A stretch of DNA of 35,560 nucleotides, taken from NCBI GenBank assembly GCA_964640325.1, contig CAZXID010000019.1:1-35560 (forward strand). The letters are read 5' to 3'. Shown here piece by piece: positions 17,202 to 23,787 of this stretch. Every line of letters starts with the position of its first letter. Position 1 is the stretch's first letter. The notes under the pieces were generated by a model. That model was given only the letters and a program-made list of their open reading frames with translations, searched no databases and was not told the origin of the DNA. A program made the position numbers and the translations under genes. This DNA comes from DAOQAU01 sp964640325. Its GTDB lineage: Bacteria > Cyanobacteriota > Vampirovibrionia > Gastranaerophilales > Gastranaerophilaceae.

Positions 17202-19158
17202 ATGCTTTCTTTGAAGTCGTAAGCTTATAGCCTTTTTTATAATCCCCCCTGATTGACAAATTTATTGAATTTTCTTTTAATTTTTTGTTTATATTCTCTA
17301 TTTTACCTTTAACTGCAATTTGAGGATATTTCTGTTCTTTTAAATACATTTGTTGCAATAAATCTTCAGAGGAAAAAATTGTGTCAGGATTTTGAGCAAG
17401 CATAATAAAAATATTGAATTCATTTTTTGAAAAGTGAATTATTTTATCATTGATTAATAGATTATTGGTTTCAGGTAATGGTGTCGCAATTATACCATTA
17501 TTAAATACTACAGGAGTTGCTTCAGGGGCGGGCTTTTCTTCATCAAATTGCAGGATATAGCCTTGTCCATATATGTTTTTTAAAGTTAGAGTGTTTCCGT
17601 AAATATTTTCTATTTTGGTTTTAATTTTTTGGGCATGGGATGTTATTTGTTTTTTATTAATATTCGGTTGAATTTGTTGTAAAGTTTCGGCAATATCTTC
17701 ATTTTTTACGAGATTGCCCATATTTTCACAAAGAGATTTGAATATTGCAAAATCAATCGGGAAAAAAGATATTGTTTTATCACCTATCTTTGCAGTTAAA
17801 TTTTCTTCATCCAGGAATATATTTCTATCAGTTTCTTTATCAATAGACATTTCTTTTTTGTTTGGAGAGTTTTGGGTTAATTCTATTTTGTATCCATAAT
17901 ATATTAATGCTTGCAGATCAAGAGTTTCATCGGATGCAAGTTTGATTTTTTTTCTTAAATTTCTCATGTGCTCTCTAATTCGATTAGAATCCACTCCTTG
18001 TTGAGAAAAAGTTTCAAATTCAACCCATTGGCCGGGCTTTTGTAAAAGCAAACTAAGAATTTTGAATTCAAATTCGGTTAATTTTATTCCTTTTTTACGA
18101 ATATTTTCTATTAATTCATTTTTGATGTTCATTCGATTTTCATTAAAAGCTAATTCTGTGTATTCGGGGTTATTATTGTTCCTGTCAACCTGTTTTAGAA
18201 CTTCTTTTCTAAGAAGGTTTATAGAATTTTTTGTTAATGATTTCATTTTAATGGAATTATTGTCTAAATCTAATTCTTTTGCGGTTTCTGAAAGTGTTTT
18301 TGGGATTCCGTCTTCTAGTCCATATCGAGCCTTAATGTAATTTCTATGATAAGGCCTGAGATTATTTAATGCTTTTTCTAAATCTTCGCTTGTAAGATTA
18401 AGTTCTAAAATTCTAAATGTTTTGGGATCTTTTTTATCTGCAATTATTTCAGAAAAAGTTGTTTTTGAATTTTCGTTTAATTTTTCATCGAGATAGATAG
18501 GTCGAGAATCCAGTTTTATAAGTGATAAAACTTTATTTGTTGACATTTTAAGAGTTTCTGCAATCTCTTCTTCTGTAGGATATCTCATGTTTTCAAAGTA
18601 GAATTTGGTTATAAAATTTCTTACTTTTATTCTTGCATCATCATCGCTTTGTTTAATATTAAGCAAAGAGTCCATTTTGTGTTGTTCGCGAATAAATTTT
18701 ACTTGAAGTGCTTGCGCAAGATTCATATTGAATTTTTCCGGCTCGGATGCATAATTTGTTACTAATTTATTTAATTCTAAAACTCCTGTTTGAATAAATT
18801 CTAAAAATTTTTCTTCGTCCTTTTTTGCAAATCTTTTTGCAAAAAAAGTTATATATGGTAAATAAGATTCCATGATTTTGGTTTTAGCTTCCTGAGCCAG
18901 CTCCCCGCCTTGCTCAACCTGCTTCAGAAGGGCTTGTATCTCCTCTTTGGGATACCGTCTTGATTTTCTTAGCTCATTCATATACATACTTATGGCATCG
19001 TGTCTTTTTTCTTTTTCTACGGCTTTATTTGAATTAGAAATAAAGACATCTTCCTCAGTCTCAAAACGGGAGCTTTTAAAAGATAAATTACTTGAGGGTT
19101 TGGACCTAAAAGCGGTATTTTGTTTTAAATAGTTTGAAATAGGGCTGAAAACTATCAT
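17200..19158 (-). CDS. Sigma-70-like protein fused to three OmpR/PhoB-type winged-helix domains
   Basis: A 652-residue protein starting MIVFSPISNYLKQ. I chose ATG 19158; a TTG at 19176 is six codons upstream without a ribosome site. The polar N-terminus carries LSFKSS. A sigma core follows: 1.2-like about 55-85, region 2 about 92-166, region 3 about 174-226 (RYPTEEEIAETLKMS), region 4 about 258-320 (LRPYHRNYIKARYGLEDG). Three winged helices follow at about 356-427 (LTEFEFKILSLLL ... MRNLRKKIK ... YYGYKIEL), 446-538 (FFPIDFAIFKSL ... IYGQGYIL) and 563-646 (FSKNEFNIFIMLA ... YKKGYKL). Each has the EF-x-I/L opening and the GY-x-hydrophobic closing of OmpR output domains. No receiver domain is present. 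Region 2.3 lacks the promoter-melting aromatics. It is the next gene after the response regulator on the same strand. Confidence 0.85.
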   Translation of the reverse strand: MIVFSPISNYLKQNTAFRSKPSSNLSFKSSRFETEEDVFISNSNKAVEKEKRHDAISMYMNELRKSRRYPKEEIQALLKQVEQGGELAQEAKTKIMESYLPYITFFAKRFAKKDEEKFLEFIQTGVLELNKLVTNYASEPEKFNMNLAQALQVKFIREQHKMDSLLNIKQSDDDARIKVRNFITKFYFENMRYPTEEEIAETLKMSTNKVLSLIKLDSRPIYLDEKLNENSKTTFSEIIADKKDPKTFRILELNLTSEDLEKALNNLRPYHRNYIKARYGLEDGIPKTLSETAKELDLDNNSIKMKSLTKNSINLLRKEVLKQVDRNNNNPEYTELAFNENRMNIKNELIENIRKKGIKLTEFEFKILSLLLQKPGQWVEFETFSQQGVDSNRIREHMRNLRKKIKLASDETLDLQALIYYGYKIELTQNSPNKKEMSIDKETDRNIFLDEENLTAKIGDKTISFFPIDFAIFKSLCENMGNLVKNEDIAETLQQIQPNINKKQITSHAQKIKTKIENIYGNTLTLKNIYGQGYILQFDEEKPAPEATPVVFNNGIIATPLPETNNLLINDKIIHFSKNEFNIFIMLAQNPDTIFSSEDLLQQMYLKEQKYPQIAVKGKIENINKKLKENSINLSIRGDYKKGYKLTTSKKA

Positions 19159-19228
19159 TTTAGACTTCTTTTTCAATCTTTTACATATTTATTAAGAAGC
19201 CTGAAAAAATAAATTGCCTAAAAATAGG

Positions 19229-19240
19229 GTTTAGCTAAAC
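19229..19240. promoter_or_regulatory. 12-bp perfect palindrome between response regulator and sigma-winged-helix gene
   Basis: GTTTAGCTAAAC is a perfect palindrome in the 95-base gap, next to a second AT-rich dyad (AAAACT-TAA-AGTTTT). It could be an operator or a weak hairpin in a shared transcript. No function is established. Confidence 0.35.
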
Positions 19241-19253
19241 AAAACTTAAAGTT

Positions 19254-19949
19254 TTAAATATTAAGTTTGTATCCGCCGCCGTAAATTGTTTCTATATATT
19301 TTTTACCGCTTGCAATTTTGTCTATTTTTGTCCTTAAATGCCTTATGTGAACGCGGATTGTTTCAACATCATCATCAGGAGCATAACCCCAAATATCGCT
19401 TAATAATTTTGCAGAAGATACCATTGTTCCGTGATTTTGCATCAATAGATGAAAAATTTCAAACTCAATCGGGGTTAATTTTGCCTGTTTTTCGCCGATT
19501 TTAACAGAATAAATTTCGGGCAAAAGTGTAATTTCATTCAAGGTTAAAATTTCTTTTGTAGCTGCAGATTCAGGTATTTGATTAGTTCTTTTTAAAAGCG
19601 CTCTTATTCTGACTTTTAATTCTTCCATTTCAAATGGTTTTACCAAATAGTCATCAACTCCTATATCAAATCCTTTTACTTTGTCATTGAGTTGAGATAG
19701 TGCTGTGAGCATTAATATCGGGATATTCTTTGTGTCGGAGTTTTGCCTTATTCTTTGAGCGACAGTGTATCCGTCGACTTCCGGCATCATTACATCAAGC
19801 AAGATTGCATTTGGAAGTTCCTGTTTTGCAAGCGCAAATCCCTTAATTCCATCTAATGCTTGAATAACTTTGTATCCGGCAAGCTCAAGGTTGATTTTTA
19901 CCAGTTCATTTATATTTTTATCATCATCTATTACTAAGATTTTGTTCAT
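19254..19949 (-). CDS. OmpR/PhoB-family response regulator
   Basis: A 231-residue two-domain regulator. The receiver (1-120) has the acidic pocket D8-D9-D10, the phosphoacceptor D52 (LLDVMMPEVDG), T82 and K104 (LVKPFEMEEL). The winged-helix output (about 135-231) has LTPIEFEIFHLLM, IRVHIRHLRTKID and ETIYGGGYKLNI. No histidine kinase gene is in the window. There is no ribosome site; TAGAAT lies exactly six bases before the ATG. It precedes the sigma-winged-helix gene by 95 bases in the same direction, so both may be expressed together, and its output domain is of the same class as the three in that neighbour. Confidence 0.94.
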   Translation of the reverse strand: MNKILVIDDDKNINELVKINLELAGYKVIQALDGIKGFALAKQELPNAILLDVMMPEVDGYTVAQRIRQNSDTKNIPILMLTALSQLNDKVKGFDIGVDDYLVKPFEMEELKVRIRALLKRTNQIPESAATKEILTLNEITLLPEIYSVKIGEKQAKLTPIEFEIFHLLMQNHGTMVSSAKLLSDIWGYAPDDDVETIRVHIRHLRTKIDKIASGKKYIETIYGGGYKLNI

Positions 19950-20099
19950 GTAAATATTCTATAACAAAAAAGCATTATGATAAATGTAACAAAAATTAAT
20001 AAAATACATTGTTTAAATGAGCCATTATTGCTGAATTTTTAGTATAAAAAATGTAAAAATTTATTAATTTTTTCAAAAACAATTGGCACAAATACAAAA

Positions 20100-20118
20100 T
20101 TACAATTTTTTATTGTAA
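20100..20118. promoter_or_regulatory. 7-bp inverted repeat upstream of speD
   Basis: TTACAAT and ATTGTAA are perfect inverted arms around five T, about 60 bases before the speD start, in the 227-base divergent gap between the response regulator gene and speD. The arrangement is operator-like. The gap is otherwise AT-rich with no further gene visible. Confidence 0.35.
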
Positions 20119-20176
20119 TATGTAAATTGATATATTTAAGAATCGCGTACATAGATACCACAAGGAGGCACATGAA

Positions 20177-20620
20177 TTGGCAGTAACTTCACCATTTTCA
20201 AGTATTAATCAAAACGGAAAAACACAAATCCACTTGGGACAACACGTATTGGCTGAATTTTTTGAGTGTGACCCTAATATTTTAAATAATGTAGCTTTGG
20301 TAGAGAAATTAATGGTAGATGCGGCTTTGGAATGCGGCGCTACAATAGTTCAAAAATGTTTTCATATGTTTAACCCCTACGGCGTAAGCGGAGTCGTTAT
20401 AATAGCAGAAAGCCATTTGGCAATTCATACATGGCCTGAATTGGGTTATGCTGCGGTAGATTTGTTCACTTGTGGCGACAAATGCGATCCGAAAGTTTCT
20501 TATGAATTTTTGAAAAATAAGTTTAATTCTAAAAACGCTTCTTATAAAGAGCTTAAAAGAGGAATTATTGACGAAGAAACTATGAAAGTCGCTCATTCAC
20601 CCTTTGAATTGGCTATTTAA
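20177..20620 (+). CDS. speD: S-adenosylmethionine decarboxylase proenzyme (prokaryotic type)
   Basis: SpeD makes decarboxylated AdoMet, the aminopropyl donor for spermidine. The 147-residue proenzyme has the self-cleavage site IIAESHLAIHTWPE, where the chain breaks between E78 and S79 to form the pyruvoyl group, with H84 and C99 (LFTCGDKCDP) as the other conserved catalytic residues. The start is TTG 20177, eight bases after AGGAGG. The nearby ATG at 20172 is out of frame and stops after four codons (MNWQ). No speE follows; the next gene is on the other strand. Confidence 0.95.
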   Translation: MAVTSPFSSINQNGKTQIHLGQHVLAEFFECDPNILNNVALVEKLMVDAALECGATIVQKCFHMFNPYGVSGVVIIAESHLAIHTWPELGYAAVDLFTCGDKCDPKVSYEFLKNKFNSKNASYKELKRGIIDEETMKVAHSPFELAI

Positions 20621-20634
20621 TTAATAAAAATATT

Positions 20635-20666
20635 AAAAAACGCGCAAAATCCGAAAATCTTGCGCG
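20635..20666 (-). terminator. Intrinsic terminator of the small minus-strand gene downstream of speD
   Basis: CGCGCAA (20641-20647) pairs with TTGCGCG (20660-20666), with two more AT pairs inside and a loop of six. On the minus strand the stem is followed by six T (20640-20635). It therefore ends the 95-residue gene to its right; it may also slow speD transcripts, but there is no T tract on that side. Confidence 0.8.
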
Positions 20667-20669
20667 CCC

Positions 20670-20691
20670 CACTGATTAGGGAATTTATTCC
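20670..20691. repeat. CACTGATTAGG(G)AATTTATTCC element, copy 2
   Basis: Matches 17150-17170 except for one extra G. It covers the stop codon and the first bases after the stop of the minus-strand gene at 20685, and sits directly before that gene's terminator hairpin. Confidence 0.7.
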
Positions 20692-20972
20692 TGAGTAATG
20701 CTGTCATGCATTTCTGCGCGGATATTCCCACTCTCGTTATACGCTGATATAAAATGCAGGTATCTTTCCATCCTGAGTTTTAACCAGCCTAACATCGTGT
20801 CTGAGCCGTAGACTTCTATAATTCTTGTCCTTGAAAAATGCCTGTAAGTATAGCTGTAAGACTCATCTATGTAGGTTTTACATTTGCAATTAAGCTCCTC
20901 AACTAAATCATAGAGAGTTTTAAGCCAGGCGGCCTGAACATTTGTTTCATCAACCTTGTACTCAAGAATCAT
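20685..20972 (-). CDS. Small protein of unknown function
   Basis: A 95-residue protein starting MILEYKVDETNVQAAWLKTL. I chose ATG 20972 because AAGGAG ends exactly six bases upstream; an in-frame ATG at 20978 directly abuts that site. It is predicted to be soluble and mixed alpha/beta, with an aromatic middle (YIDESYSYTYRHF), two close cysteines (CKC) and a Trp-containing helix (MLGWLKLRMERYLHFI). No family recognised. It is a single-gene unit: an operator-like palindrome lies upstream and a good terminator downstream. Its 3' end carries the element shared with the end of the sigma-winged-helix gene. Confidence 0.75.
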   Translation of the reverse strand: MILEYKVDETNVQAAWLKTLYDLVEELNCKCKTYIDESYSYTYRHFSRTRIIEVYGSDTMLGWLKLRMERYLHFISAYNESGNIRAEMHDSITQE

Positions 20973-21046
20973 AGACATCTCCTTGTCTTTTCGATGGTGT
21001 GTGTGTTAAAGTTTGGGTTAGCGGTTTGAAAAAAACCCTTTGTTGA

Positions 21047-21061
21047 TATATACAGTATATA
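21047..21061. promoter_or_regulatory. 15-bp palindrome in a divergent gap
   Basis: TATATAC-A-GTATATA is a perfect dyad around one base, in the gap between the 95-residue gene (minus) and the DUF192 gene (plus). On the minus strand TATACT inside it could be a -10, so a bound repressor would block transcription. The binding protein is unknown. Confidence 0.45.
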
Positions 21062-21110
21062 CCTTATATATTATAACGGATGATTTGACTAAAAAAAAGA
21101 GTATTAAGGC

Positions 21111-21452
21111 ATGAAAGTTTACAAAACTTTAAATAACGAGATTATTGCGGACAATGTTAAAGTGGCTCAAAACTTTTTTTCGCGCACTGTTGGGCTTATT
21201 CCAAAAAAAACTTTCAATGAGGGTGAAGGACTTATTATAAAACCGTGTTCTTCGATTCATACATTTTTTATGAAGTTTGCAATAGATGTTTTGTTTGTAA
21301 ATAAGAAAAATGAAGTCGTTGCATTATATGAAAATGTAAAACCCTGGAAAATTTTGCCGATACATTTTAATTCTTATTATGTAATTGAGCTTGATTCAGG
21401 CGCAATTTCTTCTAAAAACATTTCTAAAGGGGATTTGATAACTATAGAATAA
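21111..21452 (+). CDS. DUF192 family protein
   Basis: A 113-residue protein matching the DUF192 pattern from memory: an N-terminal strand, AQNFFSRTVGLIPK, the conserved CSSIHTFFMKFAIDVLFVNKKNEVV core, KPWKILP, and a C-terminal VIELDSGAISSKNISKGDLI. Most homologues are exported; this one lacks a signal peptide, so it is probably cytoplasmic. The function of the family is not established. AAGG lies close before the ATG. No operon partner is evident. Confidence 0.88.
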   Translation: MKVYKTLNNEIIADNVKVAQNFFSRTVGLIPKKTFNEGEGLIIKPCSSIHTFFMKFAIDVLFVNKKNEVVALYENVKPWKILPIHFNSYYVIELDSGAISSKNISKGDLITIE

Positions 21453-21454
21453 AC

Positions 21455-21516
21455 ACGTCATCCTGAACTTTATATGTCGTTGCGAGGAAGAAATTTATTT
21501 CTGACGAAGCAATCTA
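21455..21516. repeat. GTCAT-type intergenic element (copy C) joined to a TTGCGAGG...GAAGCAATCT repeat
   Basis: ACGTCATCCTGAACTT matches the left end of copies A and D. It breaks off and is followed by TTGCGAGGAAGAAATTTATT and GACGAAGCAATCT, a type of interspersed repeat common in many bacterial genomes. AGAAAT and ATTTCT inside form a small dyad. Confidence 0.55.
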
Positions 21517-21540
21517 GAAAGCATTAATTTTAATTATTTT

Positions 21541-21951
21541 TTGTAAACCTACTTTCTTGTGTCGACAAGAAAGTAGGCAAAGAAGCTCCCGACCGGATCT
21601 TCGTTCGCTAATTTACACTAAACTCAACCCAAGCTCGCGAATTCGCTCCGTTTACACTTCGCTCAAACACACTCGCTTTGTCGTTGTTTCGTTAAGTGTC
21701 AATTGCTCACTCCGATAGGGTCGGATAAGAGCCCGTGCAGGGTTTCACTCTGAAACCCTTAATTCGATTGATGAGTTTGCTCATCAATCGAAACGTTCTT
21801 TAAGCGAAGGCTTTGCCTGAGCAGGCGGCGCAGCCAAAAGAGTGGTTTTTCTTTCTTGGTTACTTCTTTCTTTTGCCGTCGATATATAAAAGAAAGAAGT
21901 AACATAATAAAACGGTTCATTTCTTGTCGACACAAGAAAGTAGGTTTATAA
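21541..21951. mobile_element. MITE-like element with 31-bp inverted ends and several perfect palindromes
   Basis: The ends 21542-21572 and 21920-21950 are inverted copies with one mismatch (TRTAAACCTACTTTCTTGTG and onward). Each end folds by itself: the left as CCTACTTTCTTGT-GTCG-ACAAGAAAGTAGG. Inside are more perfect dyads: 21739-21759 (AGGGTTTCA arms), 21763-21792 (13-bp arms) and 21859-21903 (16-bp arms). Base composition is richer in G+C than the neighbours. AATTATT flanks the region at 21532 and 21960 and may be a target duplication, though it is AT-rich enough to be chance. No transposase frame is present. It fills most of the 572-base gene-free gap before uvrC. Confidence 0.72.
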
Positions 21952-22012
21952 AAAGAAAGAATTATTATCGGGGGGATAGCAATCCCACCCTACTATTATT
22001 GAAAAATTGTTA

Positions 22013-22018
22013 TATAAT
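22013..22018 (+). promoter_or_regulatory. TATAAT -10 hexamer six bases before uvrC ATG
   Basis: A perfect TATAAT is followed by six bases and then the ATG at 22025; no ribosome site is present. Same layout as mnmG. No good -35 is seen. Confidence 0.5.
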
Positions 22019-22024
22019 CTATTT

Positions 22025-23740
22025 ATGAACAAAAGTTTGTCCGAAAAATTAAAGCTGCTTCCGAGCCTGCCCGGGTGCTACGTTTATTATAATGCCGGCG
22101 CAGAGGTGCTTTACGTCGGAAAAGCTAAAAATTTAAAAAACAGAGTTAAAAGCTATTTTAACAAGACTCTTGAAGGCGCAAAGCTCAACGTGCTTGTCCC
22201 GCAGATTAAAAATTTGGAATACATAATTACAAATTCTGAGGCAGAGGCTTTAATTTTAGAATCGCATTTAATAAAAAAGCATAAACCAAAGTACAATATT
22301 TTGCTTAAAGACGATAAAAAATATCCTTATTTTTTGATTACAGATGAAGATTTTCCGCGAATTATAGTGACAAGAAAGCGCAACATGAACCTTTTAAAAG
22401 GCAGATATTACGGCCCTTACACTGATGCGCGTGCTATGTATGCGACTTTGGATTTTTTAAAAAAGATTTTCCCGTTAAAGCAGTGCAAACAGCCTAAATT
22501 TAAAAGCCGCCCTTGTCTTTATTATCAAATAGGCCGCTGTCTTGCACCCTGTCAGGGACTTGTAACCTCTGATGAATATAAAAAATTAATAGAACAGGCG
22601 GAGTTGTTTTTACAGGGAAAGCAAAGCGAACTTATAAAATATTTGAAAGACCAAATTCAGGAGTATTCGGATTCTCAGCAGTACGAAAAAGCAGCAAGGC
22701 TTCGCGACAGTTATATCGATTTGCAAAAAACACTCGAGCGACAGCGGGTTGTCTTTGAAAATACTAAATTAAATCAGGATATTATTTCGTTAATGTATGA
22801 GGACGGAATTTTTGCCATTGTTATTTTGATGATTAGAGAAGGGCGTTTGATTGATAAAAAAGAGTTTGTTTATTTTATTGAATTACCCCTCACCTTTATT
22901 CCCTCTCCCGCAAGGGGCGAGGGGAATGAACAAAATATGGCTGTCGAATTAAAAGATTTTATGAAAACTTTTTTTAGGGAATATTACGGAAATCTTTCAT
23001 TGGAATTTCCCGACATGATTGTTTCAAATCAGCTTGAACTTTTAGGCGAAAAAACGCTTTATCAGAATTGGCTTGAACTTTTGGCAAAGAAAAAAGTTAG
23101 GATCAGTTACGCAAAAAGCACACGGGGACAGGAGCTTCAAAAACTTGCCGATAAAAATGCAAAAGTTTTGTTAGGCAATGCGAAAATAGAAAAAATGTCT
23201 AAAATAAGAGATGATTTTAATGAAATAGGTTCATTTTTAGCCGAGAAATTTAAGCTTAAAAACTTTCCGCACAGAATTGAATGTTATGATGTTTCGCACA
23301 TTCAGGGCACAAATACTGTTGCTTCAATGGTGACTTTTATAAACGGAGTAAGCAAAAAATCGGCTTACAAAAAATTTAAGATTAAACTTACAGAAGGCAA
23401 ACCCGATGATTTTCTTTCAATGAAAGAGGTTTTGACAAGGCGCTTGAAACGCTTGGGCGAGGAGGGCTGGGAAAAACCGGATTTAATAATAATTGACGGA
23501 GGAAAAGGACAGTTGTCTGCTGTTATGCAAGCTGTTTCAGAATTAAAAATTGAAGGAATTGATTTTGTTTCGCTTGCAAAACGTGAGGAAGAAATTTTTC
23601 TGCCAAATCAATCAAAGCCTGTTATTTTGCCCCGTAATTCTTCGGCTTTGTTTTTATTTCAGAGGATTCGCGATGAGGCTCACAGATTTGCTATTACTTA
23701 TCACAAGAAGCTTCGGGAGCGTGCTGCCGTTAAGAAATAA
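22025..23740 (+). CDS. uvrC: Excinuclease ABC subunit C, lacking the C-terminal HhH domain
   Basis: UvrC makes both incisions in nucleotide-excision repair. The GIY-YIG nuclease is at the N-terminus (PGCYVYYNAGAEVLYVGKAK), followed by the Cys-containing region (CLYYQIGRCLAPCQG), a UvrB-interacting UVR region at about 196-235, and the RNase-H-like nuclease (ECYDVSHIQGTNTVASMV, PDLIIIDGGKGQLSAV, RDEAHRFAITYHKK). The protein stops right after that motif at 571 residues, so the usual tandem helix-hairpin-helix domain is missing. A palindromic repeat is inserted in frame near residues 287-302. I chose ATG 22025 rather than TTG 22007 because the family N-terminus starts there. Confidence 0.95.
   Translation: MNKSLSEKLKLLPSLPGCYVYYNAGAEVLYVGKAKNLKNRVKSYFNKTLEGAKLNVLVPQIKNLEYIITNSEAEALILESHLIKKHKPKYNILLKDDKKYPYFLITDEDFPRIIVTRKRNMNLLKGRYYGPYTDARAMYATLDFLKKIFPLKQCKQPKFKSRPCLYYQIGRCLAPCQGLVTSDEYKKLIEQAELFLQGKQSELIKYLKDQIQEYSDSQQYEKAARLRDSYIDLQKTLERQRVVFENTKLNQDIISLMYEDGIFAIVILMIREGRLIDKKEFVYFIELPLTFIPSPARGEGNEQNMAVELKDFMKTFFREYYGNLSLEFPDMIVSNQLELLGEKTLYQNWLELLAKKKVRISYAKSTRGQELQKLADKNAKVLLGNAKIEKMSKIRDDFNEIGSFLAEKFKLKNFPHRIECYDVSHIQGTNTVASMVTFINGVSKKSAYKKFKIKLTEGKPDDFLSMKEVLTRRLKRLGEEGWEKPDLIIIDGGKGQLSAVMQAVSELKIEGIDFVSLAKREEEIFLPNQSKPVILPRNSSALFLFQRIRDEAHRFAITYHKKLRERAAVKK
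22883..22930. repeat. In-frame palindromic repeat inside uvrC
   Basis: CCCTC-T-CCC (22901-22909) pairs with GGG-GC-GAGGG (22914-22923) around GCAA, with CCCCTC at 22887 as a second possible partner of the G-rich arm. It encodes LPLTFIPSPARGEGNEQ, a Pro/Gly-rich segment unlike the surrounding Lys/Glu-rich sequence, in the linker before ELKDFMKTFFREYYGN. CCCTCTCC-type repeats are normally intergenic. Confidence 0.65.
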
Positions 23741-23747
23741 TTTTTTG

Positions 23748-23756
23748 TGGTAAAAT
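23748..23756 (+). promoter_or_regulatory. Extended -10 (TGG-TAAAAT) upstream of the transporter gene
   Basis: TGG followed by TAAAAT lies 32 bases before the ATG at 23788, just after the uvrC stop. It fits the TGn-10 pattern, so the transporter may be transcribed independently of uvrC. Confidence 0.45.
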
Positions 23757-23787
23757 AGTTATGGCGTGATAAAAAAAGAGGCTTTAA

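Noticed and set aside
20087..20105. Sigma-54-like TTGGCAC upstream of speD
   Set aside because: The -12 TTGC element is missing at the required spacing; only one half of the consensus is present.
21045..21062. LexA-type box (TACTGTATATAT on the minus strand)
   Set aside because: Only one half matches the E. coli box; the other half reads ACAA, and the LexA site of this lineage is unknown.
23550..23753. Alternative frame at the end of uvrC as a lost HhH segment
   Set aside because: Its translation has no GIG-type hairpin motif; it is a shadow of uvrC.
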